DNA from: Anaerolineae bacterium
Lineage (GTDB): Bacteria; Chloroflexota; Anaerolineae; Aggregatilineales; Phototrophicaceae
NCBI GenBank assembly: GCA_022841825.1
Contig: JALHQT010000001.1
Location: forward strand, 1,396,109 to 1,460,108
Reading direction: 5' to 3'
Length of the DNA: 64,000 nucleotides
This document shows positions 8,134 through 16,491 of the stretch, one piece after another. The translations under genes and the position numbers were made by a program. The notes below the pieces were generated by a model. The model ran no database searches and was not told where the DNA came from. It worked only from the letters and a program-made list of their open reading frames with translations. Position 1 is the first letter of the stretch. Every line of letters begins with the position of its first letter.

Positions 8134-8964
8134 CTATACATCGGGAAGCCGTCTGAGAAGCATCGAGACATGCATACAGCCATAAACGTTCGCATTCAGG
8201 GCGGTCGCGTCCCGCAAGTCACGTTGGTGGAGTCCTTTCGCCAACTGCTGTGCTGCATCTTGCGAGACGAGAGCGAGAGGCAGCGCCCACTTGGCGTAGC
8301 CGAATACGCCCTGCACCTTTTCAATTGCGAAGTACTTCTGAATGATGGGGAACGTGGCACGCGAGAAAGGAAACTCCCAGTCGCGGTCGCTCTGAAAGGG
8401 GCGGTAGAGGGTGCGGATGAAGCGGACACCGAGATGGGTTTGGAGCGGATCATAGGAGACGACTGCGCCGCCGGGATTCAGGTGGGCATAAAGCACTTGC
8501 AGAAAATCGTCGAAATAGCGAAAGTGATGGAGAACGGCGCGCGCGTAGATGACATCGAACATGTCGACAAAAGTGGGCGATAGGAAGTCGATAACCTCGG
8601 CAGCCGCGTGGGGATGACCAGCACTCGCCAAGCGTTTGCGCATAGACTGAATGTTATCTGTACTCAGGTCAATCGCCAAATAGCGATTGCAGCGGGCAGC
8701 CAGGGTCAGACTGAGCGGGTTGCCTGTGCCGCAACCAAGATCAAGCACAGATTTGTTGGACAGGTCTCCCAGCCAATCCAACTGCCCCTGATCGACCGAA
8801 GTGCTGATGCCGGCGGCGGCATTCAGTTGTTCGAGCCTGTGGCGGGCACTTCTCCACAGGCGCGTTGCCAGCGAACCACGGCTGCGGGTATGGGCATAAT
8901 AGCTGGACTGCTCTTTGTTGGTGGTGAGCATCTCATCAATGGGTTTCTGAGGTGGGTTGGTCAT
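8134..8964 (-). CDS. Class I SAM-dependent methyltransferase
   Basis: 276 residues. Rossmann-fold methyltransferase motif I is VLDLGCGTGNPLSL (about residues 72-85), motif II is the acidic YLAIDLS strand end, and the motif IV-VI region is FDVIYARAVLHHFRYFDDFL, then LNPGGAVVSYDPL. This layout is typical of small-molecule or glycan methyltransferases. It is the last gene of the leftward polysaccharide block, so it probably methylates a sugar or lipid-linked intermediate; the substrate cannot be read from sequence. Confidence 0.85.
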   Translation of the reverse strand: MTNPPQKPIDEMLTTNKEQSSYYAHTRSRGSLATRLWRSARHRLEQLNAAAGISTSVDQGQLDWLGDLSNKSVLDLGCGTGNPLSLTLAARCNRYLAIDLSTDNIQSMRKRLASAGHPHAAAEVIDFLSPTFVDMFDVIYARAVLHHFRYFDDFLQVLYAHLNPGGAVVSYDPLQTHLGVRFIRTLYRPFQSDRDWEFPFSRATFPIIQKYFAIEKVQGVFGYAKWALPLALVSQDAAQQLAKGLHQRDLRDATALNANVYGCMHVSMLLRRLPDV

Positions 8965-9049
8965 AAGGCTCTGTGTTCAAGTTATCTGCATTGCTGATCA
9001 ACGCGATCAGCGTGCGCTGAATGTCTGCGGGTAGGGACTTTCATTGATG

Positions 9050-9967
9050 TTATACCTCGTCGCGCAGGGCTGCCAACGCCCGCCGCATCGTCAGTGGCGG
9101 CTGCCATCCTAACAGCGCTCGCGCCTTGCGGCTGTCAACCTCAAGCGAAGCGACCAGTTGTTGAGCCATACGCTGCCTGCCCAATAGATTCAGCCCAAAG
9201 CGAAGCAGTGTCGGCGGGCAAGGCAATAAGCGCACAGGTATATCCAGCCCCTCCGCTACACGACGCATAAGCTCTGGGGTGGATATGCTATCTCCATCCC
9301 TTATCACGAACGTCTGCCGAGCAGCGTCTGGCTGCGAAAGGCATACGGACAGAAAATCGACCAGATTCTCGACTGCGATCAAGCTGCGTCGATTGCGGAT
9401 CGACGCCAAAGGAAGCGGCAGTCCACGCCGGATCAGCCGCACAAGCTGACCAAAGTTTCCCGGTGCATGTGCCCCGTACACCAAAGGCGGGCGCACAATC
9501 ACATATTCCAGTTCGGGCAGCTCGCGCAGTCCTTCTTCCGCTTCCCATTTCGATGTTGCATACGGGTTGGTGGGTGCAATCGGGCTTTCTTCATTCCAGG
9601 GTGCGGTCGTCGTGCGATCCCCATGGACGCCAATGCTACTGACGAATAAAAATCGTTTGACACCCGCCTCTACCGCAGATTTGGCGAGTCTCAGTGTGCC
9701 ATGCGTGTTGATCTCACGAAAGATGTCCAGGCGCGCGTCCCGTGGGTGATGAACATGCGCCGCCAGATGAACAAGATGGTCTACGTCGTCCAGCGCGTTC
9801 GCCCAATCTGTCCTGCTGTCCATCTCCCCGACGACGACAGTGTCAAAGACTGTCTGCGTCTCAGATCGACGCACTGCGGCACGAACGGAATATCCCTGCT
9901 GGGCAAGGAGCGTGCACAGATAGCGACCTACAAACCCGTTGGCTCCTGTCACCAGCACGCGGCTCAA
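9050..9967 (-). CDS. NAD-dependent epimerase/dehydratase (extended SDR), WbpV-like
   Basis: 305 residues. The N-terminal nucleotide-binding motif is VLVTGANGFVGRYL (GxxGxxG). The catalytic Ser and Tyr-x3-Lys are in FVSSIGVHG and NPYATSKWEAEE. The C-terminal substrate domain includes VIVRPPLVYGAHAPGNFGQLV. The closest family type is the UDP-hexose epimerase/4-keto-reductase group found beside WbpL/WecA-like initiating transferases (for example WbpV-type quinovosamine dehydrogenase). That specific function is inferred from context with the 13958 gene. Start and stop overlap the neighbours by ATGA, so it is in one operon with the GT4 upstream. Confidence 0.85.
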   Translation of the reverse strand: MSRVLVTGANGFVGRYLCTLLAQQGYSVRAAVRRSETQTVFDTVVVGEMDSRTDWANALDDVDHLVHLAAHVHHPRDARLDIFREINTHGTLRLAKSAVEAGVKRFLFVSSIGVHGDRTTTAPWNEESPIAPTNPYATSKWEAEEGLRELPELEYVIVRPPLVYGAHAPGNFGQLVRLIRRGLPLPLASIRNRRSLIAVENLVDFLSVCLSQPDAARQTFVIRDGDSISTPELMRRVAEGLDIPVRLLPCPPTLLRFGLNLLGRQRMAQQLVASLEVDSRKARALLGWQPPLTMRRALAALRDEV

Positions 9968-11196
9968 TCTAAGTCCTCCCCAACAGCCTTCCGAAGAACT
10001 TGTTCCAAATCCCTCGCCATGACATCCCGGTGAAACCGATGGTATGCCAGTTCGCGCGCCCGCAGTCGAGCATGGGCGAGTCGGTCGGATGAGCTGAGAA
10101 AATCGGCGAGGGTTCTTGCCGCGGCTTCCGGATCATTCTCAGACAATTGAATGCCGATGCCTGTCTCTTTCAGGATGTCAGCTTGCCATCCACCATAGTT
10201 AATGGCAATCGGTCGCCCGGCGGCAAGCGCATCAAAAAACTTATTGGCAGAATTATCCCACATCTCACGCACAGGAAGGAACATCGAAGTGGCGATAGTC
10301 GCAGCCGCAAGAATTGCCGGCATCTCGCTCTTGGGCACAGGCTTCCAGATGAACACGGACTTGTCGAGCAGCCCCATCTCGGCTGCCTGTGCCGTTACCT
10401 GTTCAAACTCTGCGCCAGAACCGATAAGGAGAAAACGACACTCCGGCAGATGTGCCCTGATGGAGTGGGCGAGCTCGACCAGGAAACCTACGTGATTCAT
10501 TCTGCCAAACGTGCCCGCGTAGACCACCAACGGTTGTCCTTCTGATAGACCAAGCCGCTCACGAATCACAGCACCAGCGGACTCTGGTACATCAAACAGA
10601 TCAAGATCACAACTGTTGGGGATGACCGTGATCTTGTCAACCGCAATGCCACGTGCTATGACCCCCTCTTTCATGCCGGGCGACAGCGCCACCACATGTG
10701 TCGCTGCATGATATGCGACCCATTCAAGCAGCAGCGCTAGTTGTTTTGCCACAGGGTTCTTGAGCGCGCCAATCGCGATTGGCAAGCGGGGCCACAAATC
10801 GCGCACCTCGAACACCATCGGAATTCGCTGCCATGCGCGCGCGGCAATCGCCGGAATAGCAATCGTAAGGGGCCCGCTGCTGGCATACACCACATCGACA
10901 GCTTGGCGCATCGAAACCCAGGACGCCAGCAGCGCAAACTTGATGAACTGCACCATGCGCTGGCTAAAGCTCATATAATTGGAATAAGCAACCGGGATGA
11001 GAATCACCGGCACACCTTCGATAGTCAGCCGTGTAATCCTTCGGTATCCCTGATACTCGGCTGGCAAGTATCCGGGCAGAGTCACGACAGTGACATCATG
11101 ACCACGGTCAATCAGCCTGCGCGCAAACTCATACGTGCGCGTCATGCCGTGCCCCTGCCGTGCAACAAAGTATTGGTACAGGTAGAGTATCCTCAA
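9964..11196 (-). CDS. Glycosyltransferase family 4, WbuB-like
   Basis: 410 residues, GT-B fold. The N-terminus (MRILYLYQYFVARQGHGMTR) and the block FEVRDLWPRLPIAIG are characteristic of WbuB-type GT4 enzymes that add an amino-deoxy sugar to a lipid-linked first sugar. The C-terminal donor domain has LVVYAGTFGRMNHVGFLVE and the FFDALAAGRPI E-x7-E-like region. It acts on undecaprenyl-linked intermediates at the inner membrane face. It overlaps both neighbouring genes by four bases. Confidence 0.87.
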   Translation of the reverse strand: MRILYLYQYFVARQGHGMTRTYEFARRLIDRGHDVTVVTLPGYLPAEYQGYRRITRLTIEGVPVILIPVAYSNYMSFSQRMVQFIKFALLASWVSMRQAVDVVYASSGPLTIAIPAIAARAWQRIPMVFEVRDLWPRLPIAIGALKNPVAKQLALLLEWVAYHAATHVVALSPGMKEGVIARGIAVDKITVIPNSCDLDLFDVPESAGAVIRERLGLSEGQPLVVYAGTFGRMNHVGFLVELAHSIRAHLPECRFLLIGSGAEFEQVTAQAAEMGLLDKSVFIWKPVPKSEMPAILAAATIATSMFLPVREMWDNSANKFFDALAAGRPIAINYGGWQADILKETGIGIQLSENDPEAAARTLADFLSSSDRLAHARLRARELAYHRFHRDVMARDLEQVLRKAVGEDLD

Positions 11197-12629
11197 GCTG
11201 GGTCCTTAGTACTGGAGTTCGCCACCTGTTGTAGCTCCTCACGAGAAAGGCGGGAAACAACTGCCTTGAATTTTCCTCGCGCAGTGCGTTCAATCTGCTC
11301 GACCACTTCAACACGGACTTGCACATCTTCCGTCAGTCGTTGTTGAATACGCCGCACCACATCAGCCTCGTCCTCGGCACTGAAACCTGCTTTCGGCACA
11401 ATACGAACCCGGATGAGGTCGAGACGCTCCTGAACAATCTGACCCTCTCGAACGTGCGGCTGATCGGTAAAAATACCGTGAAACCGTACCATTCGCCTTC
11501 CATCCGGTGCATACACAGTGTCTTCTACCCGTCCTTCTACTTCTTTCAGCACAGGCATCGCTCGACCACATTGGGTAATCTCCGCGCTGAATGCTGCGAT
11601 ATCCCCAACTCGATAGCGAATCAATGGCTGGCTGGCGCGTTGAAGTCCCGTTGCTAGCACCTCGCCATACATCCCCGTTGGCACATGGGCGAAATTGTCA
11701 TCCACAATCTCCAGTAGCCCGTAATCGGGGTTCACCAGCTTCTGACCATGCTCATTCTCGCAGACATAGAAGACATTCTCCACCGTGCCATATTCCTCGT
11801 ACACCCGCGTGCGGAACGCCGTCTCGATGATTGAACGCATTCCGTCGGTCAGTTTCTCACTGGTCGTTATGACCGCCTTGAGTGCCGGTGTACGGATATT
11901 CAAGTCCAGTGCCATCTGCGCCAACTGATAGATCGAATTGCTGTACCCCGTAAGCCAGACGATCTTATGTCGCCACAGCGCCTCGACATACTGCGCGGCG
12001 CTTGCCGGGCTAAGGTGAAACGCCGAGAAGTACACCTGTCGCTCCACCAGATTGAACCGATAGTATGGTCCCTTGCTGTTCGGGTCAGGCTCAACGATGC
12101 GCCCGCTGAACGTCGCGCGCGGCATCTCGTAGCTGACGCCAGCGAACCGGCAGGAACGCATTTCTCTGACTGCCATCGAATGGCGGCGCTCATCCGGCAG
12201 CCAAAAAGTGGCAATGGGGCTGCCGGTCGAACCGCTCGTATGATGAATACGATGCTGCTTGTTCAGCTTTCCGCCCAGCAGGAAGTCGTGTGGGTGATCG
12301 CGTAGCGCACGCTTTTCGGTCGGCGGGAGAGACTCCATATCCGAGACTGTAAAGCGTGTCAGTTGGTCGCGCGTGACGATCCCTTGCCAGTGCCGACGGT
12401 AGAACGGCACCCGATCAAAGGCAAGCGTAAGCACACGTCTCAGTTCAGTTTCGACATATGCTTGCCATTGCTCGGAGCTAAAGGACTCTCTTTGGAGATA
12501 GCCCGCCGCAATACGCTCAAAGTCACCGCCAAATCGCAGACGATTCCATGCCAGACCATAGGACGTCACCAACAGGTGCTGTGCCCATATGGGCGCAATG
12601 CGATAGATTCGTTCGCCAAGTGATGCCAT
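11193..12629 (-). CDS. CapK/phenylacetate-CoA-ligase-like adenylate-forming enzyme
   Basis: 478 residues. The AMP-binding P-loop HHTSGSTGSP is at about residue 128. The adenylation core has ITTSEKLTD and YEEYGTVENVFYVCE, followed by LIRYRVGDIA and VEGRVEDTVYAPDGR, the standard order in PaaK/CapK ligases. CapK homologues recur in capsule and O-antigen loci, where they are thought to activate an acyl or amino-acyl group for sugar decoration. That role is inferred here. Operon with the GT4 genes on both sides. Confidence 0.87.
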   Translation of the reverse strand: MASLGERIYRIAPIWAQHLLVTSYGLAWNRLRFGGDFERIAAGYLQRESFSSEQWQAYVETELRRVLTLAFDRVPFYRRHWQGIVTRDQLTRFTVSDMESLPPTEKRALRDHPHDFLLGGKLNKQHRIHHTSGSTGSPIATFWLPDERRHSMAVREMRSCRFAGVSYEMPRATFSGRIVEPDPNSKGPYYRFNLVERQVYFSAFHLSPASAAQYVEALWRHKIVWLTGYSNSIYQLAQMALDLNIRTPALKAVITTSEKLTDGMRSIIETAFRTRVYEEYGTVENVFYVCENEHGQKLVNPDYGLLEIVDDNFAHVPTGMYGEVLATGLQRASQPLIRYRVGDIAAFSAEITQCGRAMPVLKEVEGRVEDTVYAPDGRRMVRFHGIFTDQPHVREGQIVQERLDLIRVRIVPKAGFSAEDEADVVRRIQQRLTEDVQVRVEVVEQIERTARGKFKAVVSRLSREELQQVANSSTKDPA

Positions 12630-12650
12630 GCTTGCCTTTATCCTCTTGTG

Positions 12651-13811
12651 TCAGACATAGCGCTCAAGAGCCTTCAGCAACCGATTGGCATGGCGTCGTC
12701 GCGCGATGTCGCGATAAATCGTCATCAACCTGTTTGCCAGATGGTCGGGATCGTGATTCGCCTCGACCAGCCTTTGAGCCGCTGCTCCCATCTCCGCCCG
12801 TAAGGCTGGCGATTGCGCGAGGATCACCAGGTGCTCAGCCATACCTGATATGTCACCGAACGGTACTAGATAACCAGTTTTCTCCGGCAGTACCAGGTAT
12901 TTGGCATCTCCCGCAGGCGTGCTGATGACAGGTAGTCCGGCAGCCATCGCCTCGATGATGACATTCGGAGAGCCTTCGTAATCTGAAAACAAAACCAGCA
13001 TGTCAGAAGCCAAAAGGAGTTGTGGCACGTCCTTGCGCTGGCCCAGGAACGCTACGCCATGCCCCAACAATCCCAGGTCGGCGGCTGTTCGCTCCCAACG
13101 CGCGCGCTCTGGTCCGTCTCCGACGACATAACCCACAAGATGGGGGACTTCCCGCCGCGCAGCCGCCAGGGCTTGCAAGAAGTGTTCGACCCGTTTTTCG
13201 GGTACCAGTCGTCCCACAAAGATCGCTTTGATGAGGTCAGGCGCTGTTCGATCATCAGCCAATTCGTGCGGGTTATATGCGCTTCGGTCGATCACGTTGG
13301 GCAGTACAAAAAAACGCTCGGCGGGAAGTCCCATTGTATGTGCTTCCTCTAAGGCGCTGTGAGAATTGACAATGATACTGTGCGGCAGGCTAAGCCCCAA
13401 TCGTGTCGGAGCACCTAAGAGATCAAACAGGTACTGTAATCCGCTGCGCACCGCGCCGATGGAGATTTCGCCGGGCAATGCCCGCGCCACCAGCCCTGCA
13501 TACACGTTTGTAAAGAAGTGTGCAGATTGCAGAATGTGGGGACGAAAATGCCTCACATGCCGCCACAATCTCCAGGTGCGCATAGGCACAGAATGTACCT
13601 GGCCGAAGTGGAGAACCGGAATCTGCATTTGCTTAAAGGTGTGTTCATGAGCTTCGCCTCGCTGAAGGCAGTAAACCTCTACCTCGACACCTGCTCTTTG
13701 TAAAGCAGCAGCCATATACGTGAGCTGCTTTTCTGCGCCTCCCACGCCCAGCGTGCCAGCGACAAATCCAACACGCAGGCGCTCTTCTCCATCCTGACTC
13801 GCACGATTCAT
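12651..13811 (-). CDS. Glycosyltransferase family 4
   Basis: About 386 residues from the ATG at 13811, which has an AAAGG box 8 nt upstream. A longer in-frame start exists at 13916, but the extra 35 residues are not family-like. GT4 hallmarks: GTLGVGGAEKQLTYMAAAL near the N-terminus; donor-site AIFVGRLVPEKRVEHFLQA, VGDGPERARWE, and the E-x7-E motif in SDYEGSPNVIIEAMAAGLPV. It transfers a sugar to the growing lipid-linked glycan. First gene of the leftward block, with a promoter expected in the 146-bp divergent gap to 13958. Confidence 0.9.
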   Translation of the reverse strand: MNRASQDGEERLRVGFVAGTLGVGGAEKQLTYMAAALQRAGVEVEVYCLQRGEAHEHTFKQMQIPVLHFGQVHSVPMRTWRLWRHVRHFRPHILQSAHFFTNVYAGLVARALPGEISIGAVRSGLQYLFDLLGAPTRLGLSLPHSIIVNSHSALEEAHTMGLPAERFFVLPNVIDRSAYNPHELADDRTAPDLIKAIFVGRLVPEKRVEHFLQALAAARREVPHLVGYVVGDGPERARWERTAADLGLLGHGVAFLGQRKDVPQLLLASDMLVLFSDYEGSPNVIIEAMAAGLPVISTPAGDAKYLVLPEKTGYLVPFGDISGMAEHLVILAQSPALRAEMGAAAQRLVEANHDPDHLANRLMTIYRDIARRRHANRLLKALERYV

Positions 13812-13957
13812 TGGCGTACCTTTAGTAATTGGGCGCATACGCAGCGAAGTCATTTGAGCACAAATGTTATGCCTTGCCGCATGAAAATCATATATGCTGA
13901 AAAAGGTTCGCTCCATGAACGTCCAGAGTCAATTTCGCACACCCGCGTTGGAATCCC

Positions 13958-15682
13958 GTGATGTCGTACCGAGTCGGCTTCCTTTCTGGCATCTTTCTGG
14001 CAGCAGCCATCGGCATTAGTCTGCTCGCCGCAGCCTTATTGACCGGCGGTTGGGTTGCCGCATCTGTCGGCAGAGCCTTAACGCCGCCGGAAACCGTGCA
14101 GACCGCCGATGTGATTTTCGTTGCCGGAAATAACATTCGTCGGGTGATACGCGGCTTGGAACTCTATGCCCAGGGTTTTTCCCGGCAGATCGTCGTGACC
14201 GGTGTCTATCCCGATCATCGTTTCGAGTCTCAGACGGCGCTGAACAGATTGCAGCGTGTGGAGATCTACGGAAAAGCCGTAGACTACAATGTCCCCATCG
14301 AAGCCATCATATTCTTACACACCACCAGCACACTTGAAGATGCGCAGGTCATCACAGACTATATGGACGGTCATGCCGCACAATCAGCTCTGGTTGTCAC
14401 GGATTGGTATCATGGTCGTCGGATGATGTGTACGCTCCATAGTGGTGACACGAGCGCGCACCAATTCCGATATGCGGCGACGTCAACATCATTCGCACCG
14501 AATGACTGGTGGCAAGCCGAAATTGGTGTCGATGCGGTGTGGACGGAAATCGTCAAAATTGCCTATTATCGATTCGCGCATGGGGTGCCCATCAGCGGGT
14601 GCTGGCAGGGCGACTTTTCTATTGGGCTGTTCGGGCTGTTTGCCGGAGCCGCGCTGACACTCGGTTGGATTGGCACCGGGCTTATCCGCAATTTCACCCT
14701 ACGGCGCAGTCTGCTGGACTTGCCCAATCAACGCAGCTCTCATGCAGTTCCCACGCCGCGGGGTGGCGGGCTTGCCATCTTTGCCGTGACCATCTTCTTG
14801 CTGATCACCTGGCTCGTGTTCAACGGATTAGGCGAGATGCCGCTGGCAGCAGTTCTCGCCTACATCCTCAGCGCACTAATTCTCGCGGCAGTAGCGCTGT
14901 ATGATGACTGGGTTAAGGATGTGAAAGCGCAGATCAGGTTTGGCTTTCATGTCCTGGCGGCTTTTCTGCTGATGGTCGGGCTGGTTCTTCCCGTCGAGTC
15001 GTTGGCTTCTATTCCGCCCATGACCCTCTTTCTGAGCTTCGTCGCCATCATCTCGGCATGCCTGTGGCTCGTGTTTCTCACCAACGTCTACAACTTCATG
15101 GATGGCATTGATGGGATCGCAGCCCTCAGTGCTGTCTGTGCCGGTCTTGCATGGACGCTGCTGATGTGGCTTGAAGGTCAAACTGCCCTTACTGTCACAG
15201 CCCTGCTCGTCACCATGACGAGCCTCGCCTTCCTGTGGCATAACGCGCCCCCGGCATTGATCTTTATGGGCGACGTAGGCAGCACTTTCCTCGGCTTCAC
15301 ATTCGCTGCGTTCCCCCTGCTTGCGTATGAGGTGCTTGGTGACATGCGGCTTTGGGTGACAGGTCTCTGTTTTGTCGTACCGTTTGTCCTTGATGGGGGG
15401 TATACAATACTCTGTCGGCTTCGTCGGCGCGAACGGATCTGGACTGCCCATCGAACCCACATCTATCAACGCCTGGTGATTACCGGGCTGTCGCATGGCT
15501 TTGTGACTGCCTACTATGGACTGTTAGCCCTCGTATTCATCGCCTGCGGTTATGTCTTCTATGCCAATCGGGGAGCGCCTGGCTGGGCTGCGCTCTTCCT
15601 GGTTGTGCTGCTGGGTGTGCTGCATATCGTCGGGTGCGAGTCATTCATCCAGAGCAGACAGGTACGGTCAAGGGTTGCATAG
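13958..15682 (+). CDS. DUF218 (YdcF/SanA-like) fused to WbpL/WecA-like phosphoglycosyltransferase
   Basis: 574 residues with two domains. Residues ~1-215: an N-terminal membrane segment and a DUF218 domain (ADVIFVAGNN, ALVVTDWYHGRRMMCTL). Residues ~220-570: a polytopic polyprenyl-phosphate N-acetylhexosamine-1-phosphate transferase with DLPNQRSSHAVPTPRGGG, the catalytic loop NVYNFMDGIDG, FMGDVGSTFLGF, and the cytoplasmic HRTHIYQRLVITGLSH. It starts glycan synthesis by loading the first sugar phosphate onto undecaprenyl phosphate. No stop or frameshift separates the halves. DUF218 proteins are usually stand-alone and linked to undecaprenyl-phosphate or envelope metabolism, so the fusion is unusual. 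Transcribed alone, divergent from the GT4 gene. Confidence 0.9.
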   Translation: MMSYRVGFLSGIFLAAAIGISLLAAALLTGGWVAASVGRALTPPETVQTADVIFVAGNNIRRVIRGLELYAQGFSRQIVVTGVYPDHRFESQTALNRLQRVEIYGKAVDYNVPIEAIIFLHTTSTLEDAQVITDYMDGHAAQSALVVTDWYHGRRMMCTLHSGDTSAHQFRYAATSTSFAPNDWWQAEIGVDAVWTEIVKIAYYRFAHGVPISGCWQGDFSIGLFGLFAGAALTLGWIGTGLIRNFTLRRSLLDLPNQRSSHAVPTPRGGGLAIFAVTIFLLITWLVFNGLGEMPLAAVLAYILSALILAAVALYDDWVKDVKAQIRFGFHVLAAFLLMVGLVLPVESLASIPPMTLFLSFVAIISACLWLVFLTNVYNFMDGIDGIAALSAVCAGLAWTLLMWLEGQTALTVTALLVTMTSLAFLWHNAPPALIFMGDVGSTFLGFTFAAFPLLAYEVLGDMRLWVTGLCFVVPFVLDGGYTILCRLRRRERIWTAHRTHIYQRLVITGLSHGFVTAYYGLLALVFIACGYVFYANRGAPGWAALFLVVLLGVLHIVGCESFIQSRQVRSRVA

Positions 15683-15706
15683 GTCAATGCCGATGCCAAA
15701 TAGGGA

Positions 15707-15736
15707 AGTGCACGCACGGCGCGCGCGTGGGGCACT
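15707..15736. terminator. Candidate bidirectional terminator hairpin
   Basis: A stem of AGTGC-ACGC pairing with GCGT-GGCACT across a GC-rich loop lies in the 56-base gap between two convergent genes. There is no strong T-run, so termination efficiency is uncertain. Confidence 0.35.
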
Positions 15737-15738
15737 CT

Positions 15739-16287
15739 CTACCGTTCGCGTCCCCACAGCTTGGTCGTCAGCTCACGACGAAGCGATTGTCGATCTTTTG
15801 CCTCGATAGGGATCATTTTGCGCGCGTAATTCTCAATGTACTCATCCAAGCTACTGACTTCCCGCGCGGGGTTTCCTACCACGACGGTGCGCGGTGCTAC
15901 ACTCTTGGTGACGACACTGCCTGCGCCCACCACAGAATCGGGTCCAATCTCAATGTCCGGCAGCAGGATTGCCCCCGCGCCGATGAAGGAGTTATTACGG
16001 ATGCGGATCGTGCCGAATCGGTTGCCAAAGCGGCTCATGGTCGGAAATTGGTCGCGAAACAGCCGACTGCCTCCATCGTGATTGAGGAAGCGCACGCCCG
16101 TTGCAACAGTTACATCGTCGCCAATCTCGATCAGCCAGGGTTCCGTGCCAAAATCATTGATGGTGTTGTAGATGCTGCACCGTTGACCTATCCACATCCC
16201 TAAACTACGCAAGTATGCCGTCTTGTCTGCGCGGTAAAGGACAAGAAAACTGATGCGCCAGCGCTGCATCCATATCTTTCGGAGCAT
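15739..16287 (-). CDS. Left-handed beta-helix (hexapeptide) acyltransferase
   Basis: 182 residues from the ATG at 16287, which has GAAGG 8 nt upstream. A longer open frame to 16353 lacks such a site. Hexapeptide repeats run through IGDDVTVATGVRFLNHDGG, IRNNSFIGAGAILLPDIEIG and DSVVGAGSVVTKSVAPRTVV, ending with the usual VGNPAREV cap. The His in LNHDG is the likely catalytic base region. It is predicted to O- or N-acetylate a sugar of the surface glycan using acetyl-CoA. Convergent with the fusion gene, divergent from asnB. Confidence 0.88.
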   Translation of the reverse strand: MLRKIWMQRWRISFLVLYRADKTAYLRSLGMWIGQRCSIYNTINDFGTEPWLIEIGDDVTVATGVRFLNHDGGSRLFRDQFPTMSRFGNRFGTIRIRNNSFIGAGAILLPDIEIGPDSVVGAGSVVTKSVAPRTVVVGNPAREVSSLDEYIENYARKMIPIEAKDRQSLRRELTTKLWGRER

Positions 16288-16427
16288 AGGTTTTACCTTC
16301 TCGACTGTAGACAGTTTTGGACTAGTGTGCCAGAAAGCTGTGGATGCCTGCAATGGCGTGGTTGCGTTTAATCCGACCTTGATACGGCAACGGCTTCGAA
16401 CCTTTATGAAGGCGTGTCACGTCGGTC

Positions 16428-16436
16428 TGCTATAAT
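16428..16436 (+). promoter_or_regulatory. Extended -10 promoter for the asnB operon
   Basis: TGCTATAAT is a perfect extended -10 element (TGn plus TATAAT). It is about 56 bases before the asnB ATG, in the divergent gap after the acyltransferase start. No good -35 hexamer is seen, which is normal for extended -10 promoters. It would drive the long rightward operon to 29947. Confidence 0.55.
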
Positions 16437-16491
16437 CGCATCGTCATTCGGCGCGTCACCGCTTTCTGAAGCCCATAAGGAATTTCTCAAC

